Source: an uncultured Lachnospiraceae bacterium (lineage in GTDB: Bacteria > Bacillota > Clostridia > Lachnospirales > Lachnospiraceae). From it: a stretch of 6,598 bases of DNA. A model generated the notes under the pieces. The model made no database searches, was not told where the DNA came from, and worked only from the letters and a program-made list of their open reading frames with translations. Location of the stretch: NCBI GenBank assembly GCA_947177925.1, contig CAMWWJ010000193.1:1-6598 (forward strand), written 5' to 3'. Positions 6,176 to 6,598 of this stretch are shown here, piece by piece. The translations under genes were made by a program, and so were the position numbers. Each line of letters starts with the position of its first letter. Position 1 is the stretch's first letter.

Positions 6176-6323
6176 GTAAGAGTCGGCATAGGCTATAATA
6201 GTCTTAGGGACACGCTTTCGCTCTGCAAAGACGCAGCGGTACTAACGCACCAAAATACGGTGCGTAAGTGCCGGCGACTTTGCCAAGGTCCCTAAGACTA
6301 TCATAGCCTATGCCGACTCTTAC
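6176..6323. repeat. 148-bp near-palindromic element with 36-bp arms and nested hairpin
   Basis: The outer arms 6176-6211 and 6288-6323 are reverse complements at 35 of 36 positions, the exception being A6197 against C6302. Inside, GCAAAG (6225-6230) pairs with CTTTGC (6278-6283), GCGGTACT (6236-6243) with AGTGCCGGC (6267-6275, one bulge and one wobble), and ACGCACC (6245-6251) with GGTGCGT (6259-6265) around a 7-base loop. The whole element can fold into one long interrupted hairpin on either strand. No T-run follows either end, so it is not a simple terminator. It encodes no recognisable protein. The arms can be read as flanked by TA (TA-AGAGTCGG and CCGACTCT-TA), as in MITEs with TA target duplication, but this is suggestive only. 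It lies about 100 bp upstream of the flotillin promoter. Confidence 0.85.
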
Positions 6324-6598
6324 TGGGTATCGAAAGGCCCCTTGTTGCTTGAAAAAGATTGTTCCGATGAAATGATCGGAAGGGAACTTAAAGGTATTGG
6401 GATAAGTTGGAATATTTTGAATGTATTTAAGGCATAGCTATATCTTGTAACAAAGTAGTGGCTGAAACGAAACAGCCAAAGAGGGATGAGGGCGGATTCC
6501 ATGCATTGTTTTCGATGGTGCTTTTCCTTAACAGCCTGTCCAAAACCCAGGGGAAAATTGCCATGGACGGCAATAGAGTAGAGAAATAACAGTAAATG
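6324..6598. other. No recognised gene; small hairpins and short open frames, possible remnant
   Basis: I cannot assign a gene here. Three small perfect hairpins are present: TTCCGAT/ATCGGAA at 6362-6381 (on the minus strand followed after five bases by TTTTT, so a weak terminator candidate), TGGCTG/CAGCCA at 6459-6478, and ATTGCC/GGCAAT at 6557-6574 (on the minus strand followed by TTTTCCCC when the shared Ts are counted). Two plus-strand open frames run 6246-6437 and 6431-6589 in different phases, each with about one third G-first codons. A minus-strand frame is open from the window edge at 6598 down to a TAA at 6320-6322, inside the palindrome arm, but its codons look non-coding. The stretch may be a decayed gene, part of a repeat element that includes the palindrome, or spacer. 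Confidence 0.4.

Noticed and set aside
6171..6199. Plus-strand promoter with TATAAT inside the palindrome
   Set aside because: The matching -35 position reads AGGACG, only three of six, and no clear gene follows on that strand.
6320..6598. Minus-strand open frame running 93 codons from the window edge to TAA
   Set aside because: Only about 15 of 93 codons begin with G, well below real genes. It has no recognisable motif, and its only internal ATG (6500-6502) lacks a clear Shine-Dalgarno site. It ends inside the palindrome arm.
1..6598. CRISPR arrays, tRNA or rRNA genes, transposase genes
   Set aside because: I saw no regularly spaced direct repeats other than the in-gene heptad units, no tRNA or rRNA signatures, and no transposase motif.

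Overview
The window looks like chromosomal DNA of a low-to-moderate GC Firmicute, most likely a Lachnospiraceae or related Clostridia member. This is an inference: the NAD+-dependent DNA ligase and the short coiled-coil protein resemble proteins I associate with that family, and the promoters and Shine-Dalgarno sites are of Gram-positive type. All five recognisable genes lie on the minus strand, so transcription runs from the right end of the window to the left.

Layout from right to left. Positions 6324-6598 hold no gene I can name, only small hairpins and short open frames that may be remnants. Positions 6176-6323 form a striking 148-bp near-palindrome with 36-bp outer arms (35 of 36 matching) and a nested inner hairpin, resembling a MITE or dispersed intergenic repeat. 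Next comes a monocistronic-looking flotillin gene (4531-6024) with an extended -10 promoter, a strong Shine-Dalgarno site and a terminator at 4442-4500. Then follow a 23S rRNA pseudouridine synthase of the RluF type (3590-4306), a divergent LigA-type DNA ligase (1562-3535) and a MetA homoserine acyltransferase (580-1485). A short protein made largely of seven 7-residue coiled-coil repeats (4-396) closes the window.

rluF and ligA are close together with no terminator between them and could be co-transcribed. metA lies 76 bp beyond ligA but has a near-consensus promoter whose -35 box sits inside the end of ligA, so it probably has its own transcript. The coiled-coil gene also has its own promoter. 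The genes do not form one pathway: rRNA modification, DNA joining, methionine synthesis and membrane organisation are neighbouring housekeeping functions.

I did not find a convincing new multi-gene system. The items most worth following are the palindrome and the sequence beside it, and the ligase, which by eye lacks several residues known to matter in E. coli LigA. The MetA residue predicting acetyl-CoA use and the recoded start of rluF are smaller points.
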